This document shows positions 19,401 to 28,215 of a stretch of DNA of 64,000 bases, piece by piece. The stretch is from the NCBI GenBank assembly GCA_017528345.1, contig JAFXOX010000014.1, forward strand, positions 1-64,000, in the 5' to 3' direction. Source of the stretch: Desulfovibrio sp. (GTDB lineage: Bacteria; Desulfobacterota; Desulfovibrionia; Desulfovibrionales; Desulfovibrionaceae). Each line of letters opens with the position of its first letter. Positions within the stretch are counted from its first letter, which is position 1. A program made the translations under genes and the position numbers. A model generated the notes under the pieces. That model was not told the origin of the DNA and made no database searches. It saw only the letters and a list, made by a program, of their open reading frames with translations.

Positions 19401-20427
19401 TGTCTTTGACGAGGCCCAGGCCCTGAAAAACAGCACAACCCAGCGCTCGCGTGCGGCCCACAAGATCAACGCTCATTTTCACCTGGCGTTAACCGGAACT
19501 CCCATTGAAAATCACCTGGAAGATCTCTGGAGCGTCTTTGATATCATCAATCCGGGGCTGCTTGGCAGCCTCAATGATTTTCACCGCCGTTTTGGCGATG
19601 CCGCTGAAGGCGGATCTTCTGCGGCAGCCCTGAAGATGCTTATCCGGCCCTTTATTTTGCGGCGCTTGAAGAGTCAGGTGCTCGATGATCTGCCGGACTT
19701 GACGGAACAAACCATTATCATTGAGCCGACAGAGAAAGAAGCGGTCTTTTACGAATCTCTTCGCAGAAATGCTCTGAAACACGTCAGCGACGGCCCGCAG
19801 GCCGCAGGACAGAAGCGCTTCAACATTCTCTCGGAACTGACACGTCTGCGCAGGGCCTGCTGCCATGCCAGTCTTGCCGACCCCCAGGCCGCAAAATATG
19901 TTGAACCTGTTTCCTCCAAGCTCGCTCGTTTTCTTGAGCTTCTCGAGGAGGCTCGCAGCGGAGGGCATAGGCTTTTGGTCTTTAGCCAGTTTACGGGCCA
20001 TCTTGCTCTTGTGCGTGCGGAGCTCGACAAGGCGAAGATTCCTTACCAGTATCTGGACGGTGCAACACCTGAGGAACAACGCAGGGTGCGAGTTGCGGCC
20101 TTCCAGCGGGGCGAGGGCGATGTCTTTCTGATCAGCCTCAAGGCTGGCGGTCAGGGCTTGAATCTGACGGCCGCAGACTATGTGGTGCATATGGATCCGT
20201 GGTGGAATCCGGCCGTTGAAGATCAGGCAACCGACCGTGCTCACAGAATCGGTCAGAAAAAGACCGTTACGGTCTATCGTCTGGTCATGGCCCACAGTGT
20301 GGAAGAGAAAATTTTGACACTGCATGCGCGCAAGCGTGATCTTGCGGCAGATTTTCTCGAGGGGAGCGAAGAAGCTGTGACTTCGGCAACATTATCTGAA
20401 GAAGAACTGCTGGCCCTGTTGCAGTGA
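16417..20427 (+). CDS. SNF2-family DEAD/DEAH-box helicase
   Basis: A 1336-residue Swi2/Snf2-type ATPase. The C-terminal third carries the motor: Walker A DDMGLGKTVQA near residue 905, VVFDEAQALKN near 998, LTGTPIENHLEDLW, VFSQFTGHL, the region SLKAGGQGLNLT, and HRIGQKKTV near 1275. The N-terminal 850 residues are unassigned and contain no visible SWIM zinc site. It probably remodels protein-DNA or protein-RNAP contacts; whether it is RapA-like or accessory is unclear. It stands alone, with its own start downstream of the HD-GYP gene and a strong terminator after it. Confidence 0.88.
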   Translation: MLDASIYENRLYSSDRAAYILQAEALTPYLSHINFAHLLQQSQIPRSHFKRWDYDALQLVRKNFLCADLYTDQWQLNPDLRHELSVEASKNTALVAEICKFLSNLKQDPLVKKQWYYLRFYLDSFPKDAQPPIVDPLLVREVVHEKLCSAKFDLDWLKSRHDDIRKDLILPVFDWFLQLGQKWAGTETVLEFLADDNHLSQEDLFELGLLRLLQGKPWRCHSTNKLNRDAVSDLDLIDQFLHGKYEECYTQLREYSDLWCKAHRVSKFPFIPGILGVIFYTCRFRLGIEMDSFFHDCEAVLKSIGNNREALAYDAFQNLYINKYRPEVIESNRLYFQPVAMMFPASIFGRFIIYLGAMAVKQDDWVPLCRQVRNVYACLPVAFNILNDMLREFGVSDRSNMDVEYLPWVDMAQGVPRWQRQMDSLKRLFGPAKEDEDKKRRLVWLVDFSDYMIKPYVQTMSATGKWSPGKSCPWQKLGDPKIPWISDQDREIRKIVTSSSFFGNIDWFFSMGKAIVALAGHPYIFDELTRQPLTLEHRKVPLSIKEENGMCRISLGKQPVHRGIYLEMEGPGKWVVYSFSQSATSLNEILGEGGMLMPTPELPAFLNVMQGVKDLDIDLKAKAPRIPGNPEPVIQLWQQGTLFLAKVRVRPSGEDKEGALYAPGEGKKDVLQVLEGKTVTIERDLAQESELAQQLIKSCASLSAVDEEWNWSSDDLEDFFELLSELKEVASPLRIEWPEGEKFKLLGRVRQNQISVHTRQHGDWFALSGEVKVNEIKVLELSDLLERSNGKNRFVQLKNGEFIQLSDDIRRTLERLRLFTSRRAGNERQVHPLAGSLVQEICDDMEHDSDIRWNDMISRMRTAFELKPEVPTGLQAELRPYQKTGFVWLCRLSEWGVGGCLADDMGLGKTVQAIAVMLREAQKGPCLIIAPTSVCPNWVEELNRFAPSLQVVRLRDADDRKQMVESMQKGMVMVTGYGLLPRERDILSMKPWQMVVFDEAQALKNSTTQRSRAAHKINAHFHLALTGTPIENHLEDLWSVFDIINPGLLGSLNDFHRRFGDAAEGGSSAAALKMLIRPFILRRLKSQVLDDLPDLTEQTIIIEPTEKEAVFYESLRRNALKHVSDGPQAAGQKRFNILSELTRLRRACCHASLADPQAAKYVEPVSSKLARFLELLEEARSGGHRLLVFSQFTGHLALVRAELDKAKIPYQYLDGATPEEQRRVRVAAFQRGEGDVFLISLKAGGQGLNLTAADYVVHMDPWWNPAVEDQATDRAHRIGQKKTVTVYRLVMAHSVEEKILTLHARKRDLAADFLEGSEEAVTSATLSEEELLALLQ

Positions 20428-20451
20428 GCTGGCGTGTCATACAGACAAACT

Positions 20452-20480
20452 GACCACAGTCTGTCTGTGGTCTTTTTTTT
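20452..20480 (+). terminator. Rho-independent terminator of the SNF2 helicase gene
   Basis: A perfect 8-bp stem gaccacag / ctgtggtc with loop tctgt, followed by eight T residues (20473-20480). It lies 25 bases after the helicase stop. Confidence 0.9.
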
Positions 20481-20540
20481 GGCAGAATGTTCGGCTGTAC
20501 TCTGGCAATTGCCATAGACTGAGAGCGAAGGAGGGAAAAC

Positions 20541-21455
20541 GTGATTAGCCGTCTTAATTCGTTGATCAGCAAACAGATGTTTCCGTTTATCCTTGTGGTC
20601 TCAGCGCTTGCGCTTTTCCTGCCCAAGGGCTTTCTCTGGCTTGTGCCGCATATCCCGCTGATGCTTGGGGTTGTGATGTTCGGCATGGGCACTATGCTCA
20701 CCTTTGAGGATTTCAGGCTGATTTTTCAGCGTCCCAGAGATATTCTGATCGGTGTGGCTGCCCAGTACACCATTATGCCCCTTGTGGCCTTTCTGCTTGT
20801 GCACGTTTTTTCCCTTCCGCCTGAGGTGGCTGTGGGGGTGCTGCTTGTGGGGTGCTGTCCAGGCGGCACAGCCTCCAATGTTATCACCTATCTTGCCAAA
20901 GGGGATGTTGCCCTTTCTGTGTCGCTGACCATGGTCACAACACTTCTTTCTCCCATTGTTACGCCGCTTCTAATGCTTGTCATTGCCGGTGAGCGCATTG
21001 ATGTGCCGTTTCTTTCCATGATGCTTTCCATTTGCCAGGTGGTACTTTTGCCGGTTCTCTTGGGTATCATCGTCAATCGGCTTTTTCAACGCGTTATTCA
21101 GAAGATCAAAGACTGTTTACCTACGTTTTCCATTGTTGTGATTGCCGTGATCATTGGCTGTGTGATCTCTGTCAATGCCACAAAACTGCTTGAGGTTGGT
21201 CTGGCAACGGCTCTTGTGGTTATGTTGCATAATCTGGCAGGTCTTGCCCTTGGCTATATGTTGACAAGATGGGTGAAGATGGAGGCCAATAAGGCCAAGG
21301 CCATTACCATTGAAGTCGGTATGCAAAACTCTGGGCTTGCGGCCTCTTTGGCCATCACCTATTTTGGCGCGGCAGCGGCTTTGCCCGGGGCAATTTTCAG
21401 TGTCTGGCATAACCTTTCAGGGTCTATTTTGGCGAATTACTTTGCCAGAAAATAG
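20541..21455 (+). CDS. Bile acid:sodium symporter (BASS) family transporter
   Basis: A 304-residue integral membrane protein with about nine hydrophobic segments. Family features include GVVMFGMGTML, VLLVGCCPGGTASNVITYLAKGD (the conserved Pro-Gly-Gly region that binds sodium in this family) and IEVGMQNSGLAASLA. Members move bile acids, pantoate, pyruvate or other organic anions with sodium; the substrate here is not set by sequence. The start is GTG 20541, preceded by gaaggaggg at good spacing. It is monocistronic, between the helicase terminator and a non-coding gap. Confidence 0.88.
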   Translation: MISRLNSLISKQMFPFILVVSALALFLPKGFLWLVPHIPLMLGVVMFGMGTMLTFEDFRLIFQRPRDILIGVAAQYTIMPLVAFLLVHVFSLPPEVAVGVLLVGCCPGGTASNVITYLAKGDVALSVSLTMVTTLLSPIVTPLLMLVIAGERIDVPFLSMMLSICQVVLLPVLLGIIVNRLFQRVIQKIKDCLPTFSIVVIAVIIGCVISVNATKLLEVGLATALVVMLHNLAGLALGYMLTRWVKMEANKAKAITIEVGMQNSGLAASLAITYFGAAAALPGAIFSVWHNLSGSILANYFARK

Positions 21456-22001
21456 CTGTTTTAATCGGAGAAAACGGGCTTGATGCCCAAGCAGCCCTGA
21501 CTCAAGCCCAAGTTTCGAACCAAAATTCACAAAAAAAGCCAGCAAATAGAAGTGTAGAGCGGATTAGCGGGTTTTGAACTTTTAGCATTATGGAGAATAC
21601 TACAGGCTTGCTACCCACAAATGGCTTCTGAGTGCTCTTGTAACCTGCCGCTAACAAGGTCATACACCGAGAGGCCAATATCTGCTCGCTTGGCATGCAC
21701 TTTGTTTTGAAAGATCTCTTCAGACCTACGCGGTTACAGACAGGAGAGATGTGTATCTCTTCCCTCTTCGTGTTCTTGGGGATTCCTTTATATCGCCTTA
21801 TTGAATGTCACCTGGCCTAACTGACAACTATCCTAACACAGGGGGGTGTAAACCAACTGCTAACTGCGGGTCCATGTTTCGCAGAGGGGTGTCTCCCTAA
21901 ACACCGCTTCACTCCTTTGTATCACTCTAAGTTTGAAAAATACCCATCTCTGGGTTCGATTAGTCTCAGCTCATCCCAAGTCAGACCGGGCTTGTATACA
22001 G
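21456..22001. other. Intergenic region without recognisable gene
   Basis: I see no gene, tRNA or IS end. A short minus frame (21502-21696) has no family signature. A gggttcgatt string near 21951 recalls a T-loop, but no acceptor stem or cloverleaf can be built around it. The region separates the transporter from an AT-rich toxin-antitoxin module. Confidence 0.4.
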
Positions 22002-22038
22002 TTGACTTAGTTTAAATTTGTACTTATTTAAGTACAAA
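22002..22038 (+). promoter_or_regulatory. Promoter and palindromic operator of the yefM-yoeB module
   Basis: A -35 TTGACT (22002-22007), 17-bp spacer and -10 TATTTA (22025-22030) overlap a perfect 9-bp inverted repeat tttgtactt / aagtacaaa (22017-22025 and 22030-22038). This is the layout of autorepression by a YefM-type antitoxin. Confidence 0.65.
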
Positions 22039-22066
22039 ACGAGGATACATCCTCAAGGAGGACGCT

Positions 22067-22327
22067 ATGCCTGAAGCCATCAGCTACTCGGAAGCTCGAA
22101 AGAATCTTGCCAAGTACATGGACGAGACTTGCGATGCACACGATCCCATTATTATTACCCGTCAGAAGTCTCGACCAGTTGTTTTAATGTCTCTAGAAGA
22201 TTATAATTCTATTACTGAAACTTCGTATCTTTTAAGGTCAAAAAACAACGCAAAAAGAATTTTTGAAGCTATAAATCAAATTGAATCTGGAAAGTGCAGC
22301 TCACATGATATTGTTGAAGTGGAGTAG
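22067..22327 (+). CDS. yefM: Antitoxin of the YefM/Phd family
   Basis: An 86-residue antitoxin with the YefM N-terminal DNA-binding fold: ISYSEARKNLAKYMDE, IIITRQKSRPVVLMSLEDYNSI and the following helix ETSYLL. The C-terminal part should be disordered until it wraps the toxin. Ribosome site aaggagg precedes ATG 22067. The toxin gene begins 2 bases after its stop. It should neutralise YoeB and, with it, repress the palindromic promoter upstream. Confidence 0.93.
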   Translation: MPEAISYSEARKNLAKYMDETCDAHDPIIITRQKSRPVVLMSLEDYNSITETSYLLRSKNNAKRIFEAINQIESGKCSSHDIVEVE

Positions 22328-22329
22328 TA

Positions 22330-22584
22330 ATGGAAGTTTTGTTTACTGAAAATGCTTGGGAGGACTACTTATATTGGCTTTCAAATGATAAGAAAAAAAT
22401 AAAGAAAATAAATGAGTTAATAAAAGATATATCACATCATCCTTCAATTGGTATTGGTAAGCCTGAGCCTCTCAGAGAAAATCTTTCAGGATTATGGTCG
22501 AGAAGAATTAGTAATGAACATCGTTTTGTGTACTCATTCACAGAAAAAACAATTTATATCATCCAACTTAGATATCATTATTAA
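22330..22584 (+). CDS. yoeB: Toxin YoeB (ribosome-dependent mRNA endonuclease)
   Basis: An 84-residue RelE-superfamily toxin. Conserved positions are present: AWEDYLYW at the N-terminus, KPEPLRENLSGLWSRRI with the catalytic Glu and Arg, NEHRFVY, and the C-terminal RYHY whose His-Tyr pair is required for cleavage in E. coli YoeB. It appears intact. It is coupled to yefM, and the AT-rich composition suggests acquisition as a module. Confidence 0.93.
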   Translation: MEVLFTENAWEDYLYWLSNDKKKIKKINELIKDISHHPSIGIGKPEPLRENLSGLWSRRISNEHRFVYSFTEKTIYIIQLRYHY

Positions 22585-23247
22585 AAAACGTGCCGAGTCT
22601 CTCTCATACAACCCTAATCCCTTAATTGGTATTGGCGCGGACAGGTCAAGCTTGCTCGCGTTTTGAACCACTTCACTTTTTTGAAAAAACGGGAAAACGA
22701 AGCCCAAAAAAAACTTCATTTTCCCGTTTTTTTGTGAAACCTAATTTTCGGCAAAATGCTAGCAAGCGGCAAGTTTTGGCTAACTCTCGAAAATTATTCG
22801 CTTTTCCCTTTGAGCGTTGAGAAATGATTTGCTAGAATTTTATCAAATCGTTTCACAAGGGGGGCTGATGATCGTTCAGTATGGATAAAAAATCAAAATT
22901 GTAAAGATATTTTTCGTGTAAAGCCTGGCCATCAAGAGATTGTAAATGAATTTTCCGGTAGGGGTAAGAAAGCTGTGCTCAATGGCGTTGGCGCCAGATG
23001 TTCAATGGAAGTGGAATACTCGGCGTTGAAGCGAAGCTGCTTGATGTGTTCTCAGCTCTTGATCTTTTGTGTAGCAAGACTTGTGAAAGGGTGAATTGCC
23101 AGGCATCGATCTCCACAGGGAGAGAAGTGTCGCACCCAAAGAGCATATCTTGCCTACTTGACAGTGACATCAAAGCTTTTTACCTAGAAATAACGTCGGA
23201 TTGTCCGGCACAGACGGTATTTGCGCCTTTTTTCAAGGAGGAGTCCT
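22585..23247. other. Intergenic region after yoeB
   Basis: It holds a terminator (22688-22733). Between about 22870 and 23090 one plus frame reads like a decayed protein fragment (VWIKNQNCKDIFRVK, EIVNEFSGRGKKAVLNG) without start or family match. No other gene is visible before the aldehyde dehydrogenase ribosome site. Confidence 0.4.
22688..22733 (+). terminator. Rho-independent terminator after the toxin-antitoxin module
   Basis: Arms aacgggaaaacgaag (22688-22702) and cttcattttcccgtt (22714-22728) pair over 15 bases with one G-T wobble, followed by a T run. The A-rich loop and upstream A run could let it work in both directions. Confidence 0.85.
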
Positions 23248-24705
23248 GTGAAAACGTACGAACTGTTTATTAACGGTGAGTTTGTGCCCAATGGTCAGCG
23301 GGAGATGATCACTGTTCTCAACCCTGCCACTGAAGAGGTTATCAGTCAGGTGCCCAAGGCCACCGAGGAAGATGTGGCGCAGGCTGTCGATGCGGCCTAT
23401 GAAGCCCAAAAGACGTGGGCTGAAGTTCCTCCCATCAAACGTGCTGAGTATCTGATGGAACTGTCAGATCTTGTGCGTAAAAATCTCGCGCTTTTTGCCA
23501 AGGTCAATTCCGAGGAAGTGGGTAAGACCATGGCTCAGTCTGAGGCTGAGGCAGGCTTTTTGCCGGACTATATCCGCTATTTTGCGGCTATGGCCAGGCA
23601 TATCAAAGGTGAGATTATTCCCAGCGATCGTCCCAACGAAAATATCTTTCTCTATAAAATGCCCATTGGTGTAGTTGCAGGCATCATGCCCTGGAACTTT
23701 CCGCTCTTTCTCATTGGCCGCAAAGTTGCACCTGCCTTGATTGCCGGTGATACTGTTGTCCTCAAGCCCTCCAGTGACACCCCGAACGGTTGCTACGAAT
23801 TTGCGAAGCTTGTGGCCCAGAGCTCTCTGCCCAAGGGTGTGATTAATGTTGTGTCAGGCTCAGGCCAAAAGGTCGGACAGGCGCTTGCTACCAATCCTAA
23901 GGTGCATCTGGTGAGCATGACAGGAAGCGTGGCGGCTGGCGAGAAAATCATGGCTGCTGCAGCCAAAAATATCACCAAGGTTTCTCTGGAACTCGGCGGT
24001 AAGGCACCTGTCATTGTGATGGACGACTGCCAGCTCGACAAGACCATTGAGTGGGTCTGGCAGTCACGTATTGTCAATGGCGGTCAGGCCTGCAACTGCG
24101 CAGAGCGTGTCTATGTGCAGGAAGGGATTGCGGCGGAGTTCACCGACAAGATCATCAAACGTATGAAAGCCACACGTTTCGGTAATCCTGCCAAGGATCC
24201 GGAAAAGAAGCTGGATATGGGCTCAATGATCAATAAAGCCCATGTCGCCAATATCGACGCTATGGTCAAAGAGGCTGTGGCTGACGGCGCCAAGGTGGAA
24301 TGCGGCGGCAAGCCCGCCACAGTGGATGGTAAGGGCTTCTACTATGAACCTACAGTTCTGACTAACTGCACGCATTCCATGCAGATTTTCCACAAGGAGA
24401 TCTTTGGTCCTGTTCTGCCCATTACCACTTTCAAGACGCTGGATGAGGCCATTGACTACGCCAATGACTGCGAGTTTGGTCTGACCTCTTCCATCTACAC
24501 CACCAATACCGACACCATGCTCAAGGCTCTGAATAGGATTCACTTCGGCGAGACCTATGTTAACCGCGAGCACTTTGAAGCCTATCAGGGCTTCCATCAG
24601 GGCGTGCGCAAGTCTGGTATCGGCGGTGACGACGGTGAGCGTGGCCTGGAAGAATTCCTTGAAACGCATATCTGCTACGTGGATTACGATCTCAACAAGC
24701 AGTAA
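23248..24705 (+). CDS. Aldehyde dehydrogenase, lactaldehyde/glycolaldehyde type
   Basis: A 485-residue NAD(P)-dependent aldehyde dehydrogenase. Visible features are the cofactor stretch IMPWNFPLFLIGRK (146-159), SMTGSVAAGEKI, the general-base Glu248 in ELGGK and the catalytic Cys282 in NGGQACNCAERVYV. The Cys-x-Cys pattern resembles E. coli AldA, an L-lactaldehyde/glycolaldehyde dehydrogenase. GTG 23248 is preferred because aaggagga lies just upstream. It is monocistronic with its own terminator. Substrate assignment beyond a small hydroxyaldehyde is a guess. Confidence 0.82.
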   Translation: MKTYELFINGEFVPNGQREMITVLNPATEEVISQVPKATEEDVAQAVDAAYEAQKTWAEVPPIKRAEYLMELSDLVRKNLALFAKVNSEEVGKTMAQSEAEAGFLPDYIRYFAAMARHIKGEIIPSDRPNENIFLYKMPIGVVAGIMPWNFPLFLIGRKVAPALIAGDTVVLKPSSDTPNGCYEFAKLVAQSSLPKGVINVVSGSGQKVGQALATNPKVHLVSMTGSVAAGEKIMAAAAKNITKVSLELGGKAPVIVMDDCQLDKTIEWVWQSRIVNGGQACNCAERVYVQEGIAAEFTDKIIKRMKATRFGNPAKDPEKKLDMGSMINKAHVANIDAMVKEAVADGAKVECGGKPATVDGKGFYYEPTVLTNCTHSMQIFHKEIFGPVLPITTFKTLDEAIDYANDCEFGLTSSIYTTNTDTMLKALNRIHFGETYVNREHFEAYQGFHQGVRKSGIGGDDGERGLEEFLETHICYVDYDLNKQ

Positions 24706-24734
24706 CCCGTAGCGTCTGAATCCCGTGAATTCGT

Positions 24735-24764
24735 AGGCCCATGTTGATGCATGGGCCTTTTTTT
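24735..24764 (+). terminator. Rho-independent terminator of the aldehyde dehydrogenase gene
   Basis: A perfect 9-bp stem aggcccatg / catgggcct with loop ttgatg, followed by a run of seven T residues. It lies 30 bases after the stop and just before the end of the opposing ATPase gene. Confidence 0.9.
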
Positions 24765-24774
24765 GCAGCAAGGC

Positions 24775-26550
24775 TTATTGCCAGGAGAAAAACATTTCTG
24801 ATTTCTTCTCTTGATCACGCAGCCAAGTATCTTTCCAGTTTTTCGGGATGTCATCAAGATCGTCATCTGCGTTGATATATATAGCGCTGTTCTCCGATAG
24901 TTTTTTTGCTTTCTTCTGCTGTTCAACCGATTTCTGAGCAGCTTCTTTTTCTGAGGATTGCCGTTGAGATTGCAGATCGTTTGCATGCACATCCGTCTGT
25001 GATTGCGCGCGTATCGCAGAATCCTCCCAGCTGGAAGGCATCTGTGAGTCTTCTGCGGCATGTGATTTTTGCAAAACAGTTTTCGTGATAGCCTCTCCTG
25101 TGATAACAGCAGCTACTTGCGCGGAGTTTTCTTGATGTTTAACACGGTTTTCTTCTGCTGCATTGTGAGATAAATACCTCTTTTGAGACAGGCTAAATAA
25201 ATAAGAACAATAATCTATGAACTCTATACCGTTAAAAATTTTATTCTCATTCCGTGTAAGACACACATTTTTCATGTAATCTGGTAAAATTTCAAAATAT
25301 TTATTATGACTTACTCCTATTGAGAATTCGACTGCGATATTGTTAAAAAGATTTATATAGTCTATCTCGCACTCTGTTTCAATGCCATTTTTGTTTATAG
25401 TTGTTTTATACTCAAATCCATCTGGCAGTAAACCTCTAGCATGACATTCTACAATACTTCCTAAAAGTGTTCCCGATAACTGTGGCGGCATATCCTCTTT
25501 TAACACATCTTTTAATATTTGTACATAAAACATCGGATAATCAATAGTAATATTAAATTTTTTGAAAATATCTTTTTTACAATCTATGTCGCTTTTATCT
25601 AATTTCATACTCCGATACACATTGGGAACTGAATCTAACTCTCTGGCGATGGGAGTAATAGATATAAGACCGCATTTTTTTAAGAACACGAAAGCTTGCT
25701 TTAACGTGCCCAAATCTTGACTTTTAATATTATTGTATGCACCAATAAATGAGTTTTCGATTTTAGAAGCAATAGATCCGTTTCCAAGTTTTCTACAAGT
25801 TTCATGAAAAGTGCCAATTATTGTGTCTCTCAATTTATTATCTTTAAAAAAAGTATCTGAAGTTACATTATTATGAAGAGTAAACATAGTTTGGTAACAA
25901 ATGCTAATTAACAAATCTACTTTGTCTTGAATAAGATCGCATTCATTGTCAAAAATACAATTAGATGCTTTCGCATTAGATATAATTGTTTCTTCTATGC
26001 ATCCTTTTAGATAATCTTCGAGTGATTTAAATTTATAAAAATCAGCTGCTTTATAAAGAAATTGGATGTATGTTTCTGGAGTGTGCTCAGTTAGTCCTTT
26101 GTATCTTAGAAATTCTGAATATGTTAGAAAATCTACTGATATTTTACCAGCATTGCCTGCAAATGCACGGTCTGCCCAAGTATTCAGCGCTACCGACTGG
26201 CTTCCTGTGAATACAATTTTCGTGTTCGTGTTATTTATTTCAGTTAAAATGCTCGCAATTTCACATATTTTCGCTTCTGCATTTTCTACATACGTTATTT
26301 CATCTAACAAATAAACTTTGTTTTTGTTATTTTTTATAGAATTAAATATATCTCTAAATATATCAATTTGTTCATAAGTATCAGGTATTGTTTTAAAATC
26401 TATATATTTTGTATATTGAATACTTTCTTCAAGCTGTCGTAAGCACACAGTTTTTCCGCACTTTCTTGTTCCAAGTAAAAAAGTCACAGAGTTGTTTTTT
26501 ATTGAATCAACCATGAGATTGTAAAAGTCTCGGCGGAAATTGTAAGACAT
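24775..26550 (-). CDS. AAA-family ATPase with Gln/Ser-rich C-terminal tail
   Basis: A 591-residue P-loop ATPase with Walker A-like GTRKCGKT at residues 27-34, Walker B VYLLDEITY, sensor-type IVFTGSQS, and a C-terminal domain containing ETECEIDYINLFNNIAVEFSIG, compatible with a degenerate PD-(D/E)xK nuclease-like fold of the AAA/DUF4143 type. Residues from about 465 are low-complexity, rich in Gln, Glu, Ser and Ala, unlike the rest. The main body is strongly AT-rich while the tail is near backbone composition, which suggests a junction. The function of this family is unsettled. A second ATPase of related design follows at 26956-28215. Confidence 0.7.
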   Translation of the reverse strand: MSYNFRRDFYNLMVDSIKNNSVTFLLGTRKCGKTVCLRQLEESIQYTKYIDFKTIPDTYEQIDIFRDIFNSIKNNKNKVYLLDEITYVENAEAKICEIASILTEINNTNTKIVFTGSQSVALNTWADRAFAGNAGKISVDFLTYSEFLRYKGLTEHTPETYIQFLYKAADFYKFKSLEDYLKGCIEETIISNAKASNCIFDNECDLIQDKVDLLISICYQTMFTLHNNVTSDTFFKDNKLRDTIIGTFHETCRKLGNGSIASKIENSFIGAYNNIKSQDLGTLKQAFVFLKKCGLISITPIARELDSVPNVYRSMKLDKSDIDCKKDIFKKFNITIDYPMFYVQILKDVLKEDMPPQLSGTLLGSIVECHARGLLPDGFEYKTTINKNGIETECEIDYINLFNNIAVEFSIGVSHNKYFEILPDYMKNVCLTRNENKIFNGIEFIDYCSYLFSLSQKRYLSHNAAEENRVKHQENSAQVAAVITGEAITKTVLQKSHAAEDSQMPSSWEDSAIRAQSQTDVHANDLQSQRQSSEKEAAQKSVEQQKKAKKLSENSAIYINADDDLDDIPKNWKDTWLRDQEKKSEMFFSWQ

Positions 26551-26955
26551 ATAGCTCTTCTCTTGTATTAAAAATATTAACAGAAAATGTTTATTATTCT
26601 AATTGTAAAATTTTTTAATGTATTTTAACGCTTCTTTGCATAATTTTTTAACTAATATGATTTAAACTGTATCTTGTACATCTTTTTGAGAGTCTATGGG
26701 AAGAGGGCTGTTATTACTATCTTTTTTTGTCTTAAGTGTTTCCCCACAAGTATGCCAAACAACTAAAAGTCCTCAAATTTTTGCCGATGCTCAAGAAGAA
26801 AAACGCAAGGTTTAGCAAACATCTGACGAGTCGGAAAGCACGACGATCTTCTTGGGAGCCTCAGATATTGTTTTTGATCAGAAACGTCTGAGTCGGACGG
26901 GAAATCCAACCGTATGTTGATGAAAGATGCGCAAAGAAGTCTGTTATGGCTTTGG
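26551..26955. other. Intergenic region between two ATPase genes
   Basis: AT-rich start (promoter side of the upstream ATPase), then a short signal-peptide-like frame on the plus strand (26696). Nothing else is supported. Confidence 0.4.
26696..26920 (+). pseudogene. Possible small secreted or lipoprotein-like frame interrupted by TAG
   Basis: ATG 26696 encodes a hydrophobic N-terminus (LLLLSFFVLSVSPQVC) that looks like a signal peptide ending at a cysteine. It stops at TAG 26813-26815 after 39 residues. The same frame stays open for another 34 codons to TGA 26918. No family is recognised and the ribosome site is weak (gag). It may be a decayed small lipoprotein gene or chance. Confidence 0.25.
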
Positions 26956-28215
26956 CTAGATGTAGCTCACAGGAATTTGCAGAATATTTTCCCTGAGTGT
27001 GCCAGGTTGGGGAGCTGTGCAGATAATAGCACCCATGCCGCGTTTTTTGGTCTCAAGGCCGTCGAGTACTGTGAAGGCACTTGCCATATCCGCAGAAACC
27101 TGAGGCCGCATTTTGATTGCAATGGGATGCAAAATGCCGTTTTCCTCGATGATCAGGTCAATTTCGCTCTCAATGGAAGAATACGAGCCTTTCCCTGCTG
27201 TATTTTTGCGATCCCGTCCGCGGTAGTAGGAGAGAAAATAGCGGTAGTCGAGACCTCTGTTGCTGTAGGATTTGATAATTTCTGAAACAACGAAGGTCTC
27301 AAAAAAAGCCCCATTCATGGCACCGTAGGCAAGGGTTTCTGGTGTCAGCCATCGGCTCAGATACGCTGCAAGTCCTGTGTCGCGGAAAAAGATCTTTGGC
27401 GTTTTGAGCGCCTTCCTGAGGACACTTGGAGCATATGGTTCAAGCCTAAAAATGATGCCCGAAGTTTCCAGAATGGACATCCAGGCTTTGACCGTCGTCA
27501 GGTCTTTGCCGATTTCGTTGGCGATACTGCTGTAATTGACAGTCTGTGCTGTCCTTGCAGCAACAGCGACCATGAAGCGTCGGAAATCACTGAGATCATG
27601 CACAGCTGACAGACTGCGCACATCGCGTTCAAGATAGCTTGCGACATAGCTGCCAAAGTACAGGTTCCAGTCAATGTGTGGATCCTGCAGGGCTGGATAG
27701 CCACCACGGTGGATTCGCTCCCAGAGGTTGGTCGGTGGGGGAAGAGATTGGTGACGGGCTGAGAGATATTCCTGTGTCGGCAGGAATGGCTCGGTAAAGG
27801 GGTCCTGGTTTATTTCACGTTGCGAGAGGGTGGATAATTCAAGGATACAGACTCGTCCGGCAAGCGACTCTGAGGTCTTTTCCATGAGAGCCAGAGGCTG
27901 TGAGCCTGAGAGACAGAATTGGCCATATTGTTCTGCATTGTCGCAGGCAATTTTAATGAAGGGAAATAGGCCCGGGGTGTGCTGCACCTCGTCCAGGATC
28001 ACAGGAGGCTTGTTGAGCTGCAGGAACGTCTGCGGATCTTGATTTGCGGTTTCAACAAGAAACGGATCATCAAGAAGAATATACGTTCTGTCTCCAAAGA
28101 GCTTTTTGAGCATAGTGGTTTTGCCAATCTGCCTGGCTCCACTGACGAGGATACTCTTGAAAGAACTGTCGGCTTTTCGCACCACATCTTCAATGGCCCG
28201 CTTGCAATACTCCAT
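26956..28215 (-). CDS. AAA/DUF4143-family ATP-binding protein
   Basis: A 419-residue protein. The N-terminal AAA domain has Walker A GARQIGKTT at about 25-33, Walker B PPVILDEVQH and sensor CLSGSQPLALM. The C-terminal DUF4143 region has FFRDTGLAAYL, GAFFETFVVSEI and an E-x-D ... IAIK pattern (ESEIDLIIEENG, HPIAIKMRP) typical of its PD-(D/E)xK-like fold. The biochemical role of this widespread family is not known; mobile or defence-related contexts are common. It is related in layout, not closely in sequence, to the ATPase at 24775-26550. Confidence 0.85.
   Translation of the reverse strand: MEYCKRAIEDVVRKADSSFKSILVSGARQIGKTTMLKKLFGDRTYILLDDPFLVETANQDPQTFLQLNKPPVILDEVQHTPGLFPFIKIACDNAEQYGQFCLSGSQPLALMEKTSESLAGRVCILELSTLSQREINQDPFTEPFLPTQEYLSARHQSLPPPTNLWERIHRGGYPALQDPHIDWNLYFGSYVASYLERDVRSLSAVHDLSDFRRFMVAVAARTAQTVNYSSIANEIGKDLTTVKAWMSILETSGIIFRLEPYAPSVLRKALKTPKIFFRDTGLAAYLSRWLTPETLAYGAMNGAFFETFVVSEIIKSYSNRGLDYRYFLSYYRGRDRKNTAGKGSYSSIESEIDLIIEENGILHPIAIKMRPQVSADMASAFTVLDGLETKKRGMGAIICTAPQPGTLRENILQIPVSYI

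Noticed and set aside
21940..21970. tRNA T-loop-like gggttcgatt
   Set aside because: No acceptor, D or anticodon stem can be formed around it and no CCA end is present.
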